Made by a program: the position numbers and the translations under genes. Positions 13,042 through 13,081 of a DNA stretch of 13,081 bases are shown piece after piece. The first letter of the stretch is position 1. Each line of letters starts with the position of its first letter. The DNA is from Thermodesulfovibrionales bacterium (lineage in GTDB: Bacteria > Nitrospirota > Thermodesulfovibrionia > Thermodesulfovibrionales > Dissulfurispiraceae), in NCBI GenBank assembly GCA_021129835.1, contig JAJOKM010000038.1, forward strand, positions 1 through 13,081. Reading direction: 5' to 3'. The notes beneath the pieces are model-generated. The model searched no databases and had not been told where the DNA came from. It worked only from the letters and a program-made list of their open reading frames with translations.

Positions 13042-13081
13042 GAAGTGGCTTTTAAGAGCTCTTGAAAGGGGCTTCTCTTTC

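Overview
The window looks like a chromosomal segment from an anaerobic or microaerophilic bacterium of moderate-to-low GC. Gene families, split pyruvate-carboxylase-type subunits, and intergenic spaces full of short palindromic repeats would fit Nitrospirota (Thermodesulfovibrio-like) or a deltaproteobacterial relative. That placement is inference; nothing here is diagnostic of a taxon.

Layout. (1) 1-485 holds no gene. It has a cut-off palindromic repeat (1-123), a strong leftward terminator (175-211) and a complete 209-bp miniature transposable element (230-438) flanked by an exact 8-bp target duplication. (2) A small zincin-type metallopeptidase (486-863, minus) is divergent from a two-gene plus-strand operon (988-4529). 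The operon encodes a biotin carboxylase subunit and a carboxyltransferase-biotin carrier subunit: together a two-subunit biotin enzyme acting on a 2-oxo acid, probably pyruvate. (3) A secreted protein with two SH3b domains (4685-5167, minus) has its own strong promoter and a palindromic candidate operator. (4) 5168-6082 contains a second miniature element (5468-5634) with the same ends and its own 8-bp duplication, an orphan element end, tRNA-Ser(CGA) (5756-5845) and the pilC promoter. (5) pilC/gspF (6083-7315, plus) converges on comF. (6) A five-gene minus-strand operon, read from 12466 down to 7329, is HIT hydrolase, class V aminotransferase, serA, purA, comF. Gaps are 14 to 28 bp. (7) 12467-13081 holds the operon promoter, short tandem repeats, a dispersed inverted repeat, a 57-codon ORF reading into that repeat, and an imperfect palindrome resembling an integron attC site.

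How the genes fit together. The carboxylase pair would supply oxaloacetate or another 2-oxo dicarboxylate. The minus-strand operon links serine synthesis (SerA plus an aminotransferase that may do SerC's job), AMP synthesis (PurA), nucleotide-phosphoramidate hydrolysis (HIT) and a phosphoribosyltransferase-like competence protein (ComF). PilC, a type IV pilus platform protein, converges with ComF, and both families are linked to DNA uptake.

The least ordinary content is noncoding: two non-autonomous elements with shared IS66-like ends and perfect 8-bp duplications, one of them sitting between a gene and its apparent terminator, and a 24-bp promoter motif (21/24 identical) shared by the carboxylase operon and the serine/purine operon. 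I did not find a convincing new defence or biosynthetic system.
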